A DNA stretch of 64,000 nucleotides from contig CAWIZJ010000053.1 in the NCBI GenBank assembly GCA_963840535.1, forward strand, positions 62,001-126,000, given 5' to 3'. Made by a program: the position numbers and the translations under genes. Positions within the stretch are counted from its first letter, which is position 1. Each line of letters begins with the position of its first letter. Shown here in pieces: positions 47,576 through 59,906 of this stretch. Source of the stretch: VAZQ01 sp963840535 (GTDB lineage Bacteria > Pseudomonadota > Alphaproteobacteria > Rhizobiales > Xanthobacteraceae). The notes beneath the pieces were generated by a model. That model did not search any database. It worked only from the letters and a program-made list of their open reading frames with translations, and was not told the origin of the DNA.

Positions 47576-47643
47576 GCGGCGCGGGCGTTGAGGAGCGTTC
47601 TGAATTCGGCTGCTTTGGCTCGGTATTGCTCTGCCGTGAACAT
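47572..47643 (-). pseudogene. Truncated small hypothetical protein
   Basis: An ATG at 47643 (complement) gives MFTAEQYRAKAAEF and loses recognisable sequence when it meets the reverse-transcriptase remnant near 47575. A family of small Bradyrhizobium-type proteins begins this way (xFTAEQYRAKAAEY). The rest is deleted, making this the second half of the junction that truncated the intron gene. Confidence 0.4.
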
Positions 47644-47995
47644 TTGAGGCGCCCTTTCTGTGGCAGGCGGGATCACAATTGCTCGCCTGGCTTTAGGCGG
47701 CGACCGCGGATCAACGGTCCGCGACTCCGTCCGCCCGCATGCCTGACACTTCAGCGTGTGGAGCTCCGAACCGCTCCCGTTCGGGTGAGGTTCGACCTGA
47801 ACTTGGCACCGGGAAAACCCGCGGGCCGAGTTCCTGGACCGGGCGGCGCGAAGAACAGTGGCGGGACATTAAAGACGCCCGGACTGCTCAGACTAGACGG
47901 GGTGGTCCGCGGCGTCTGAGCAAAATTGAACACTCTTCCCAGCCGCCAGGCATGAGGTCCGCGATCGCCAGCAACCAGGCACGCGGCCGCGACGC
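47644..47995. other. Intergenic stretch with no recognised feature
   Basis: About 350 bases between the truncated 5' end of the small protein and the CsbD gene. No RNA, repeat or conserved protein was recognised. Confidence 0.4.
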
Positions 47996-48169
47996 CTATT
48001 TCCCTCTGAGAGTGTCCTTGAGGCCGCCGACGGCGTTCTGAACCTTGCCCTTGATCTTGTCGGCGTTGCCCTCCGACTCCAGCTTGGCGTCACCGATTGC
48101 CTTGCCGATCGCCTGCTTGACTGCGCCCTTGACTTGCTTCGCCGATCCGACGACCCGGTCCTTGTCCAT
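47996..48169 (-). CDS. CsbD family stress protein
   Basis: A 57-residue hydrophilic protein with the CsbD pattern: GSAKQVKGAVKQAIGKAIGD, then ADKIKGKVQNAVGGLKDTLR. The family is induced by general stress, and its function is unknown. The start at 48169 (MDKDRVV) has GGAGG eight bases upstream. It is divergent from the YeaQ-type membrane protein gene, and both belong to commonly stress-induced families. Confidence 0.9.
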   Translation of the reverse strand: MDKDRVVGSAKQVKGAVKQAIGKAIGDAKLESEGNADKIKGKVQNAVGGLKDTLRGK

Positions 48170-48500
48170 GATGCTTCCTCCAAGACCCGGCAAAGCCCCG
48201 AAACGAGGGCTATGTGCAGGTCAGCTCCACCTTGAGCCCGAAGCTCGTAGCAGGTGACTGTGCGACCGATCCGTTCAAAATTGCTCATGAGGATCTGCCA
48301 TCCTTTTTCGCAATCCTTTTGATGTGAGCAATTCTGCACAGCCTTCACCCCGGCAACGGCGTAGCGTCACTGACGCAGGAAGGATATCCCCTCCTTCCCC
48401 GAACTGTTCACTTGCGGCGGCTGTCCTTGTTGACAGAGTTGCGTTCCCTGCGCCCGGTGGGGATTTGTTCAGCTGTCTGACGAATCCGGAGGATACGTAG
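48170..48500. other. Divergent intergenic region between csbD-type and yeaQ-type genes
   Basis: About 330 bases. EcfG-type general-stress promoters (GGAAC-N16-17-CGTT) were looked for on both strands because of the two stress genes, but no convincing match was seen. No repeat or RNA was recognised. Confidence 0.4.
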
Positions 48501-48800
48501 ATGCACATGTCCGGTGAAAGTCTTTTGATCATCCTGTTGGTCGGCCTGATTGCCGGATGGCTGGCCGGCCAAATCGTGCAAGGCACCGGGTTCGGGATCG
48601 TCGGCGATATCATCATTGGCGTCATAGGCGCTTTCATCGGTAGTTGGCTGCTTCCTCAACTCGGCATCCATCTCGGCTCCGGCATCATTGCGGCGATCAT
48701 CAACGCCACCAACGGCGCGCTGATCCTGCTGTTGATCATCAGGCTCGTTCGCGACGGCGGCGGATGGCGCGGGAGCTGGGGTTGGGGGAGACGCTGGTAA
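48501..48800 (+). CDS. GlsB/YeaQ/YmgE-family membrane protein
   Basis: A 99-residue transglycosylase-associated-type membrane protein with about three hydrophobic segments (LLIILLVGLIAGWLAGQIVQ, IVGDIIIGVIGAFIGSWLLP, IIAAIINATNGALILLLIIR) and glycine pairs typical of the family. A second in-frame ATG lies at 48507. The GGAGGATACG segment at 48489-48498 can serve the first. Members are associated with acid and general stress, function unknown. Confidence 0.9.
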   Translation: MHMSGESLLIILLVGLIAGWLAGQIVQGTGFGIVGDIIIGVIGAFIGSWLLPQLGIHLGSGIIAAIINATNGALILLLIIRLVRDGGGWRGSWGWGRRW

Positions 48801-48844
48801 GCCGATCGCGCGTAGCGCCGACACGAACGAGGAGGGAAACACGG

Positions 48845-49045
48845 CGCGAGGCGCTGCTTCTCGTCGGCGCGGCGCGGTTCTCCTACGAAGAGGCGGCGGG
48901 GATCTGCGAAAGCGCGTGGGACGACAAGAGCCGGGTCAATCGCGCGCGCAAGCGGCTTTCGGAGCTGCTCGCCATCGACAGCGCCGGCCAGTTCGGTCTG
49001 GACCACGCGACGCGCGCTGTCTTGACCGCCGGCGGGCGCGGTTGA
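48845..49045 (+). pseudogene. EcfG-type sigma factor, region 4 remnant
   Basis: The segment REALLLVGAARFSYEEAAGIC then KSRVNRARKRLSELLAIDSA and a C-terminal GLDHATRAVLTA tail are the region 4 and tail of general-stress (EcfG-like) sigma factors. The recognition helix normally reads CAVGTIKSRVNRAR but is ESAWDDKSRVNRAR here. Everything before region 4 is absent. The neighbouring CsbD and YeaQ genes suggest the fragment came from a stress gene cluster. Confidence 0.65.
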
Positions 49046-49096
49046 TTGGCCGCAGAAAAGAACTTAGTTTCGCCGAAAAGACGAAAGGACATCACA

Positions 49097-49258
49097 GTGG
49101 CTACGAAGGAGCGGCTGGCGGCTATGGCGGCCTCCCTTTGCGCCGTGTGCTCTGGGGCGATGGTCGTCAGGCTCGTGGTGCCGGACCCACGCGATATTAC
49201 ATTGCAGTTTCGCACCTACGTGTGCTCCGAGTGCGGCCATAGTCGACGTACAGCGTAG
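49097..49258 (+). CDS. Small zinc-ribbon-like hypothetical protein
   Basis: A ~53-residue protein from a GTG at 49097 (VATKERLAAMAASL), or up to 70 residues from 49046. Two CxxC pairs, CAVC and CSEC, spaced by ~28 residues, can hold a structural zinc. The intervening VRLVVPDPRDITLQFRTYVC is a typical beta segment. Function unknown; similar small proteins are common in Bradyrhizobium relatives. Confidence 0.6.
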   Translation: MATKERLAAMAASLCAVCSGAMVVRLVVPDPRDITLQFRTYVCSECGHSRRTA

Positions 49259-49305
49259 CCGGCGATGAGAGTTGAGGGGGCGATTTCTCTCAATGGAGCA
49301 TCTAT

Positions 49306-49560
49306 ATGAAGGATCTCATGGCACTTCACGTTCAGGGAACCGATTCCGCCAAGCGAGGTATCCCTGACGGCTGGTACGCAATAAGCACTGCCGATGCAGT
49401 TTGCAGCGGCCCTTTTCTGACCCGGACTGCTTGCGAGGCGCACATCGAGCAGGAGCGCGCGGACATCAACGCCTATCATCAAGGCGCGACGATCCGCCCT
49501 TGTGGACGCGTGCTCCACGCTGTTGCTTGCACCGAAGTCAGCCGCGCTCAAATGAGATAG
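49306..49560 (+). CDS. Small hypothetical protein
   Basis: An 84-residue protein starting after an ATGGAGC segment (GGAG 8 bases upstream). A central GWYAISTADAVCSGPFLTRTACEAHI resembles a small beta-hairpin repeat seen in other hypotheticals (GWYVxDxxGxxxSGPF). No membrane segment and no known domain. It may be cotranscribed with the zinc-ribbon gene upstream. Confidence 0.5.
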   Translation: MKDLMALHVQGTDSAKRGIPDGWYAISTADAVCSGPFLTRTACEAHIEQERADINAYHQGATIRPCGRVLHAVACTEVSRAQMR

Positions 49561-49606
49561 CCATCACTGAGCGGAAATTCGTTCATCTTATTTCAGGCAT
49601 AAGCTC

Positions 49607-49863
49607 ATGGTGTTCATGCCAAACAAATCGACTCCAGACTATTTGTTCGAAAAGGCGAACCAGTGTTTTCGGTGCTCTCGGATCGATTCGAACGCGCGAG
49701 TTAACTTGAAGCCCTGGGCAATGAGTTCATGGTCGAGGCAATTGACCTTGATATGAAGCTTCAGAACCTTGCCAAAGGCAATTACACCGCTTCTGACGGC
49801 GCCCGCGGTGCAAGAGGAGTTTTACGTTTCCGCGAAGCGTTCGGGGGCAGCCGCACGCGTTGA
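49607..49863 (+). pseudogene. Small hypothetical protein, one frameshift
   Basis: Frame one reads MPNKSTPDYLFEKANQCFRC and SRIDSNARVNL from a start at 49607/49616. One base lost at about 49711 (TTGAAG where TTGGAAG is expected) moves the sequence to EALGNEFMVEAIDLDMKLQN, continuing to a stop at 49863. The joined ~85-residue protein resembles small helical Bradyrhizobium hypotheticals with a similar FEKAxQCFRxSR segment. The loss lies in a two-base G run. Confidence 0.4.
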
Positions 49864-50027
49864 CGGGAAACGCGTGTAAGCAAGCTTGTCAGCTCAACAG
49901 CGCTCAACGACGGGGAACAGGTCGAATACCAGATCGAGAGCAACCGCGGGTAAAGTATTGGTCCGACAAGACCCCCGGGCCTTGGGTCCCATCCGAGTGG
50001 ATTGTGCCGTCGGAATCCAACGCTCGT

Positions 50028-50705
50028 TCAAAGCCGCTGCGATGCCGCGCCGGACGTGTTGCCCGCGTCTGGCGAGATCAGGCGAGGCAGGAACCAGATG
50101 GATGATGCCGCAGCGAGGGCAGCCCCGAGAACCAACATCAGATAGGTGTTCCAGGACGACTCCCGTGCGATGGCGATCTGGTCTAGTTCATTGACCTCAT
50201 TCGAGCCCACTAGTTGCACCGTGTTTGCCTTAGCAGCTTCCGTCGCGTCTACGCTATTCGCCTCTGACGAGTTCGCGCCGGCACCATCAGTATCTCGGAG
50301 AATTGGCCAAGCCGTTGCTGCAGTTGCCAGCCGACTATCGTTCTGGCTCTCCTCATTTGCAGATTGATCGGCCAGCGATGATGCCACCATCGCGGGAACA
50401 GCTTCTGCCGCCTTCTGCGGGATAGAATTCGCCGCCTGCTCTTGTACAGCCGGTTTGCTCGCCGTCGTTCGGGCAGCGGCGCGTGGCGCGCTTCGTTCGG
50501 CTTTTGCGTGCGCCTTCTGGCGCGCTGGTTGGCTCACCTTTTTGCGTGGCGGCCGTGCCGGCGAAGCAGTCTCTTGAGCCGGCGTCTCCGATACAATGGG
50601 GCACGGGAACCGATCATCATCGCAGGCTAACGCATCGGATAATGGCAGACCCGCGAATAGCCCAGCCCCACCTATCACGAGTACCCAATGGCGTAGGGTC
50701 AGCAT
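50028..50705 (-). CDS. Exported hypothetical protein with C-terminal membrane anchor
   Basis: A 225-residue protein. The start at 50705 has a GGGGAGGAGGG ribosome site upstream. A signal-like hydrophobic segment (LTLRHWVLVIGGAGLFAGLP) leads to an Ala/Lys/Arg-rich low-complexity region, then a C-terminal membrane helix (TYLMLVLGAALAAASSIWFL). Only two cysteines close together (CDDDRFPC) are notable. I recognise no family. It is probably anchored in the inner membrane. Confidence 0.6.
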   Translation of the reverse strand: MLTLRHWVLVIGGAGLFAGLPLSDALACDDDRFPCPIVSETPAQETASPARPPRKKVSQPARQKAHAKAERSAPRAAARTTASKPAVQEQAANSIPQKAAEAVPAMVASSLADQSANEESQNDSRLATAATAWPILRDTDGAGANSSEANSVDATEAAKANTVQLVGSNEVNELDQIAIARESSWNTYLMLVLGAALAAASSIWFLPRLISPDAGNTSGAASQRL

Positions 50706-51139
50706 GGATCCCTCCTCCCCTGTAGAGATGAAGGACGCATACCGACCCCTCGAAATGGCGTCACATTGGCGCAAATGGGGCTTTGTTCGCGCAATCCGGG
50801 GTCGTTACGGCGGCCGTTCATGCCCGCGCCACGGTAGATGCCCCGGCGTCCGACCCCACGTTGTCGCAAGGATCTACAATCTTGTGACCGCCGTCAGGGC
50901 GCGCGAGATGGGTCTTTTTCTTAAGGTTGCAACCAGAGCAGGAAGCTCGATCTGCGGGCTCCGGTAAACGGTGTCTCGCAGCACCCCTCGGCATGTGGAG
51001 ACGCGACATGGTTCGGAAGATGCATTGCCTCGCGCTTGCGCTCGTCTTCTCGCTCGCGGCGGGGACCGTCGAGAGTTCGACCTCGGCGGAAGCCGGTTCC
51101 CTCCTCGACGAGCGGTCCGTCCGATCCAGTGCGGTTGTC

Positions 51140-51549
51140 GGCAGGACACGACGTTCGCCCGTCAGACGAATGGGCGCGCCAACCCTTCGGCGATCAGCAG
51201 CCTACACCTCCTGCCCGCGCGCTTTCAGAACGCCGCACGAGCGGCCGTGATTGCAGCGTGGCGTCCCCTCAGTGCCAGGCCTGCACGCGCACCGCACGCG
51301 CTCGAGATCGAGGCCACCACCAGCCACGATCTGGCGGAGACGGAACGTCGCCCGATTTCCCAGCTCACGCTCTGACTTACACTTCGCCGGGTAGGTTTCT
51401 GGCGTGTCGAAGCCGACAAGCCGGAACGTCTCGCCCGCAATGCGGATCGTGTCGCCATCGACTACTTCGACTTGCCCCGGCTCGATAGGTGCAGCAATGG
51501 CAATCGAGGTCACAAGCGCCAGGGCAAAGACACTAGCCGCCCGTCTCAC
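51140..51549 (-). pseudogene. Thermonuclease-like (SNase fold) secreted protein, frameshifted at its 3' end
   Basis: A GTG start at 51549 with AGGAGG upstream gives a signal peptide (RRAASVFALALVTSIAIAAP) and an SNase-like domain: QVEVVDGDTIRIAGETFRLV, GFDTPETYPAKCKSERELG and CRPGTEGTPRCNHGRSCGVL. The frame stops at 51202 after ARGQEV. In another frame the tail RLLIAEGLARPFV follows immediately, which suggests a one- or two-base deletion. The active-site Arg of the VVDGDT...R pattern appears present but was not traced to the end. Small exported nucleases of this type are common. Confidence 0.7.
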
Positions 51550-51787
51550 TGCGCCACCTCCTGTTTCACGAGACGCGGGTATGCCGCCCCAATCCCGGCA
51601 AGAGACCGCCGGCAGCGGGCGGTGGACGCAGTGCCAACGCGAATGGTGAGAAGAGTAAGGTGACACCTCTTAGGTGATCCGGAATTGCGTGGGCCGTGCA
51701 GCAAAGCTTTGCGCAGCCTTGTGCGCTGGAACTATTCAAACACTTACTAGTTTCAATTGGCACGAGATCAGCTCCTGGTTGGCCCGC

Positions 51788-53294
51788 ATGCGTCGAGTAA
51801 GTGTCCGCCTGGAGGCTGCGTCGGCCCAACATTCGCGGCGTGTAATTCCCACATTATCACTCGGGGTTCCGGACAGCATACTCGCCCATATTTGGACGAG
51901 GATCCATATCCAGCCCGCAACTGTTTTTGTTTTGCTCTCGCTTGCATTCGGGTCGGCCATCACCTTCGTTATGCCACCGCTGCGTGGACCGGACGAGATA
52001 GCTCACTTCCTGCGAATCTACTCGTACACACGTGGCGAGATTTTATTCGGTGCGGAGATCGATGGCCGCAAGGGAATTTTTGTGGAGCGCGACCTCCATG
52101 ACCGACTCCACTTCTTCAAGGCCGCCGGGGAATGGTTCGCCACCGCCAGGGAAGATGGCGCCCGCTACGGGCAGATTATGGCGATGTACCAGGAATTCGG
52201 CGATAGACTGACAGCGCGCGAGGATCAAGACGCGGTATTCATGCCGTTCGCCGGCAGCGACGGCTATAGCCCCGCTGCGTACATTCCATACATTGTCGCG
52301 GGCGCTATCGGTCGGCTGCTAGGGCTCGACTTTCCAGACATGCTGCGCCTGATGCGGCTGTCGGGACTCGCAATGTTCACTCTGGTAGCGGGCTACGCGA
52401 TCGCTGTCACTCCGATCCTGAAATGGGCATTCGTGCTGATAGCATTGCTGCCCGTGTCGATCTACAACCGCTCGGTTCTCAGCGCAGACGGTGCTGCGTT
52501 TAGTTCTGCATTGTTGATTACTGCCCTTTGCCTCGGCGCTGCATGGAAAGGCGGCTCGGGGCGAACTCTGGGAGCGCTCATTGTGGATGACCCTCTGCGC
52601 GCTCAGCAAACAGCCACAAATCGTCTTCGTGCTTTTGGAGTTAATGATCTATCCATTCAAGGAACTTCCCCGCCAATGGGGCCGCGTCGCAATCGTCGTG
52701 CTGCCATGCCTCGTTCTGTCGCCGTTGTGGGTCGTTGCAGTATCAGGCGAGATGGCGGCTTGGCGGCTCCAAATAGAGGAGTACCATCCGCCTGAACATT
52801 TTGATCCTTTATGGAAGCTCTCTTACATGTGGGAGAATCCATGGCATTTCCCGCTCGCGACTTGGAGAGCTCTCAGCGGTTGGGGAGACCGGCTGTGGTT
52901 AGAGCTCATTGGCATCCTGGGCTGGCAGGACATTCTGCTTCGACCGTGGGTCTATGTCCTGCTTACCGTGCTTTTGATGTTGGTGCCTTTGCAAAGACTC
53001 GAGCTGGACGGCGTGACCCGTGCGCGCGTGATGATAATGTCCGGACTGACCGTGCTGGGTTACGTCATACTCGTGTATTTGATTTTCTTTCTCACCTATA
53101 CGCCCCTTGATACGGACCATGTCCGGGGTGTTCAGGGACGTTATTTCATAATCGTTCTACCCGTGGCTGCGATATTTGTCGCAGCAGCAGCAGATCGTGA
53201 GTTGCCCTACAGAATGACCTCGGTATTTGCGACGCTCGGCGCAATGACCTCAGGCATTGTGACTGTCGACGCGCTGTGGCAGGCGCATTGGTAA
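51788..53294 (+). pseudogene. DUF2142 polytopic membrane protein, one frameshift
   Basis: The N-terminal half (from MRRVSVRLEAA) has VMPPLRGPDEIAHFLRIYSY, the DUF2142 (PF09913) signature with a conserved acidic loop, and many hydrophobic segments. The frame ends near 52570 after AAWKGGSGR. The second half (ERTLWMTLCALSKQPQIVFV through YTPLDTDHVRGVQGRYFIIV) continues in another frame to 53294. The family resembles membrane glycosyltransferases of the GT-C fold. A surface-sugar role is plausible but unproven. One indel near 52570 restores the protein. Confidence 0.75.
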
Positions 53295-53745
53295 GTTGGG
53301 TCCCGTTTGTTTTACCGCGCCCTTTGGATGGTTTCCACACGCGCTGCGCCTGCGTGATCACCGGGTTGTAGGCCACGCGCAGTCAGCCAACCACTCGAGG
53401 AGCGCAAGCGAAGGCTAACAACGCTCCTCCGGGATGCCGGGCCTAGATTGCGCAAATAGAGCAGGACGGCACCGCTGGTGTTGGAAATCGCACAAGTGTC
53501 TTGTGAACCGTCAGATTCGACGGCCAAAGCGTGATGTCCGGGTTGGTACGAACCCAAAGGCGCCGGGAATCATTGAGTTTTCTCAGGCGGATGAGGTCTT
53601 GAGAAGGGACACAGGGTATCATACCTGCCCTTTGGGCGCGGATGTTGCTGCGGACCCGTATTTCCTTCCCGGCCCATCGGCACTCTGTCGTGGCTGCGCA
53701 CTGGCCGGTCGCGGCGGAGAGGGACAATAAAAAGGACTTTGGGCC
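53295..53745. other. Intergenic region upstream of lon
   Basis: About 450 bases. A CTTG box (53598-53601) followed after 18 bases by CATA fits the general spacing of an alphaproteobacterial heat-shock sigma-32 promoter, though the -10 part is weak. The rest contains no recognised RNA or repeat. clpX, normally next to lon in related genomes, is absent. Confidence 0.4.
53598..53625 (+). promoter_or_regulatory. Candidate sigma-32 promoter of lon
   Basis: CTTG (53598-53601), 18 bases, then CATACC at 53620-53625. The spacing fits RpoH promoters of alphaproteobacteria (CTTG-N17/18-CYTATNT), while the -10 half is only a partial match. It would lie about 120 bases before the lon start. Confidence 0.28.
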
Positions 53746-56180
<2,435 letters not shown>

Positions 56181-56505
56181 ACGATCGCGAGCCAGAGCGG
56201 CATGCATCATCCGATGCCATGCTTGCCATCGTCCACCTGCTTGGAACGTATGTCGCCGACGTGTTCAAGTCGCGGCCGGCCGAGGCTCAAGACGCGAGGG
56301 CCACGCGATTTTACGGCTGAGGCTTTGCCTGTCCCAGGGACAGCCGCAGCTGGCGGGCCACCGTCTCAAAGTTGGCGGACGTTTCTCAGCCATGCGCTAC
56401 GGACGACGGTTAGCCGGTCCTCGGTGGACTTCACCACCAATACTGCAGAATTTAATTTTCGGTACACACAGCTAGCGATTCCCGGCGCATTTGGTTCAAA
56501 AATCA
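56181..56505. other. Intergenic region between lon and a convergent gene
   Basis: The 3' end of lon and the 3' end of the fatty-acid hydroxylase gene face each other here. The right part (from 56472) is the first copy of a ~76-base repeat. No terminator with a clear T-run was identified. Confidence 0.4.
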
Positions 56506-56547
56506 TCAAGATTTCTGTTGCAGATGAAGTTTTGAAAAGGCACAGCC
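56472..56547. repeat. CTAG-GATTCCCGGCG repeat, copy 1
   Basis: The sequence from CTAGCGATTCCCGGCG to AGGCACAGCC recurs in similar form at 57381-57455 (CTAGTGATTCCCGGCG ... AGGCGCAGCC) with roughly three quarters of positions equal. Both copies are in the same orientation, one on each side of the fatty-acid hydroxylase gene. Copy 1 encodes the last ~14 residues of that gene on the opposite strand. Confidence 0.75.
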
Positions 56548-57096
56548 CATTCGAAGGGTTCCATTCGTCTGAGTCTGTCCAGCATCCGGCCTTCTATAGG
56601 TACCAAGAATCCTATCCCAGAAGAAATGGATCACTGCGAAATTGCTGTTCGCGTGCCGGTGATGAACGAAGTGCAGTTCCTGTTTCCGTTTGAACCATGC
56701 AAACCGTTGAAGTCGCGATCCCTCTACGTGGTATTCCTTGTCGAAAAAGACATGCGCGTAGAACGACGCCGCACATGCGACTGCTTGAACCACGAAGAGA
56801 TCGACTGGCAATACGAGGTATGTACACGCTCCTACCAGAAACATAGGAATGAAGAAGAAGGGCGTATTGTTGCCTTCGTCACCGAGGTACGTCCGTGAGA
56901 CGAGATGATCTTTGGAATAGTAGGCGTGATGGAAGTTGATGTGGTTGCGGAAGAACTTACCACCCATTGGATGGTGGCCGAGCTTGTAATGCATCAGCGT
57001 CTGCGCAAATGACATGACCAAATGCGTAGCGACGGCGGTCATGAGAAATAGCGGAAGCTCCGGAAGGAGCCGCGATACCGTCTGGAGCATGAGCAC
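56506..57096 (-). CDS. Fatty-acid hydroxylase/sterol desaturase family protein
   Basis: A 196-residue integral membrane protein with the histidine clusters of the di-iron hydroxylase superfamily: HYKLGHH, HINFHHAYYSKDH and HFVHHRHANSNF, plus several hydrophobic segments. Such enzymes hydroxylate or desaturate lipid chains or carotenoids. Its last residues (MGCAFSKLHLQQKS) come from the repeat at 56472-56547, so the natural C-terminus may be altered. The region is AT-richer than its neighbours, and the gene is bracketed by two copies of the repeat, both suggesting acquired DNA. Confidence 0.82.
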   Translation of the reverse strand: MLMLQTVSRLLPELPLFLMTAVATHLVMSFAQTLMHYKLGHHPMGGKFFRNHINFHHAYYSKDHLVSRTYLGDEGNNTPFFFIPMFLVGACTYLVLPVDLFVVQAVACAASFYAHVFFDKEYHVEGSRLQRFAWFKRKQELHFVHHRHANSNFAVIHFFWDRILGTYRRPDAGQTQTNGTLRMGCAFSKLHLQQKS

Positions 57097-57523
57097 TTCC
57101 CCCGGCTTAACGAGTTAATTTATCACATATAGTGTTATTCGGCGTGCAATTGTCTTATGACCGATTTCAAGCCCCGGACGATGCCTCATCGCATCCGCAT
57201 GCTGCCCGTGCGGACCATTGTCGGGATTGCTGACAGCTGGAGCGGGGGTCAGGGCGCCTCGCTGTTGCGACGGTTGAGCAGTTTCTCATCCGTGCGCCTA
57301 GGATCCGGCGCGGTGCGCTTCACCGAATACGATCATGCGGTCGAGGCTGTGCCTTCTCAACCTTCTCCGCCTGAGAAAATCTAGTGATTCCCGGCGCATT
57401 TGAGTCCGAAACCACCAAGATTCTGCTGCGGATGAAGTATTAAGTAGGCGCAGCCGCCCCTTTAGGCTATCGGCTACGCGGCAGGCGACCCGGCGCGGGC
57501 TCAGCGCCCGGTTGTGGAGATTC
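57097..57523. other. Intergenic region upstream of rpoD
   Basis: The AT-rich segment near 57105-57150 (TTATCACATATAGTG and surroundings) is the probable promoter area of the hydroxylase gene. The second copy of the repeat is at 57381-57455. A short open frame at 57157-57384 has no recognisable protein content. dnaG, often found just upstream of rpoD, is not here. Confidence 0.45.
57381..57455. repeat. CTAG-GATTCCCGGCG repeat, copy 2
   Basis: A 75-base copy of the sequence at 56472-56547, upstream of rpoD by about 70 bases. The 5' core CTAGTGATTCCCGGCGCATT is the most conserved part, and downstream positions differ at scattered sites. Both copies are in the same orientation. Confidence 0.75.
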
Positions 57524-59636
<2,113 letters not shown>

Positions 59637-59826
59637 TGAGGCGGGGAGCTGACACCTTCCGCGCCGCCGGTGCGCATGTTGGCCTTCTCGATAGTGTGTG
59701 AGCCGGGTTTGGCCTGCGGGGTAACGGCTGTGATGACTCGTATCTTGGGGGTCTACCGCAAGGAGTGGGACCCCTCGATCAGTTAACGGACGAGATCGAC
59801 CCATCTGTATGAGGTAGCCCACGTCA

Positions 59827-59855
59827 TGGACGGTAGTCGGTAGGCATGCCGTCCA
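59827..59855. repeat. Hairpin in the rpoD-downstream gap
   Basis: TGGACGG at 59827-59833 pairs with CCGTCCA at 59849-59855 over a 15-base loop. The surrounding 59700-59905 segment (GGAGTGGGACCCCTCGATC and GAGATCGACCCATCTGTATG) is suggestive of IS110-family flanking DNA, but no protein can be read there, so this is an unproven mobile-element trace. Confidence 0.35.
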
Positions 59856-59906
59856 CGTTACCTGAACGGTTGAGACAACTCCGACATGAACTGGCGAAAT
59901 TGATCC

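Noticed and set aside
48170..48500. EcfG-type stress promoters (GGAAC-N16-17-CGTT) between the CsbD and YeaQ genes
   Set aside because: GGAAC-like pieces exist, but none has a CGTT box at the required spacing on either strand.
51008..51250. An 80-codon plus-strand frame with a signal-like start (MVRKMHCLALALVFSLAAG)
   Set aside because: It overlaps the 3' part of the minus-strand SNase-like gene, where that gene has recognisable protein sequence. The signal-like stretch alone is not sufficient.
53434..53730. A 98-codon frame upstream of lon
   Set aside because: Low-complexity composition without family resemblance, in a region expected to hold the lon promoter.
34839..53745. An attR copy of the tRNA-Gln 3' end to close the island
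   Set aside because: I scanned by eye for the GGTTCGAATCCTGG-CGCCCC sequence and did not find a second copy in the window, so no attR is annotated.
57157..57384. A 75-codon frame before rpoD
   Set aside because: No recognisable protein content or ribosome site; it ends inside the 57381 repeat.
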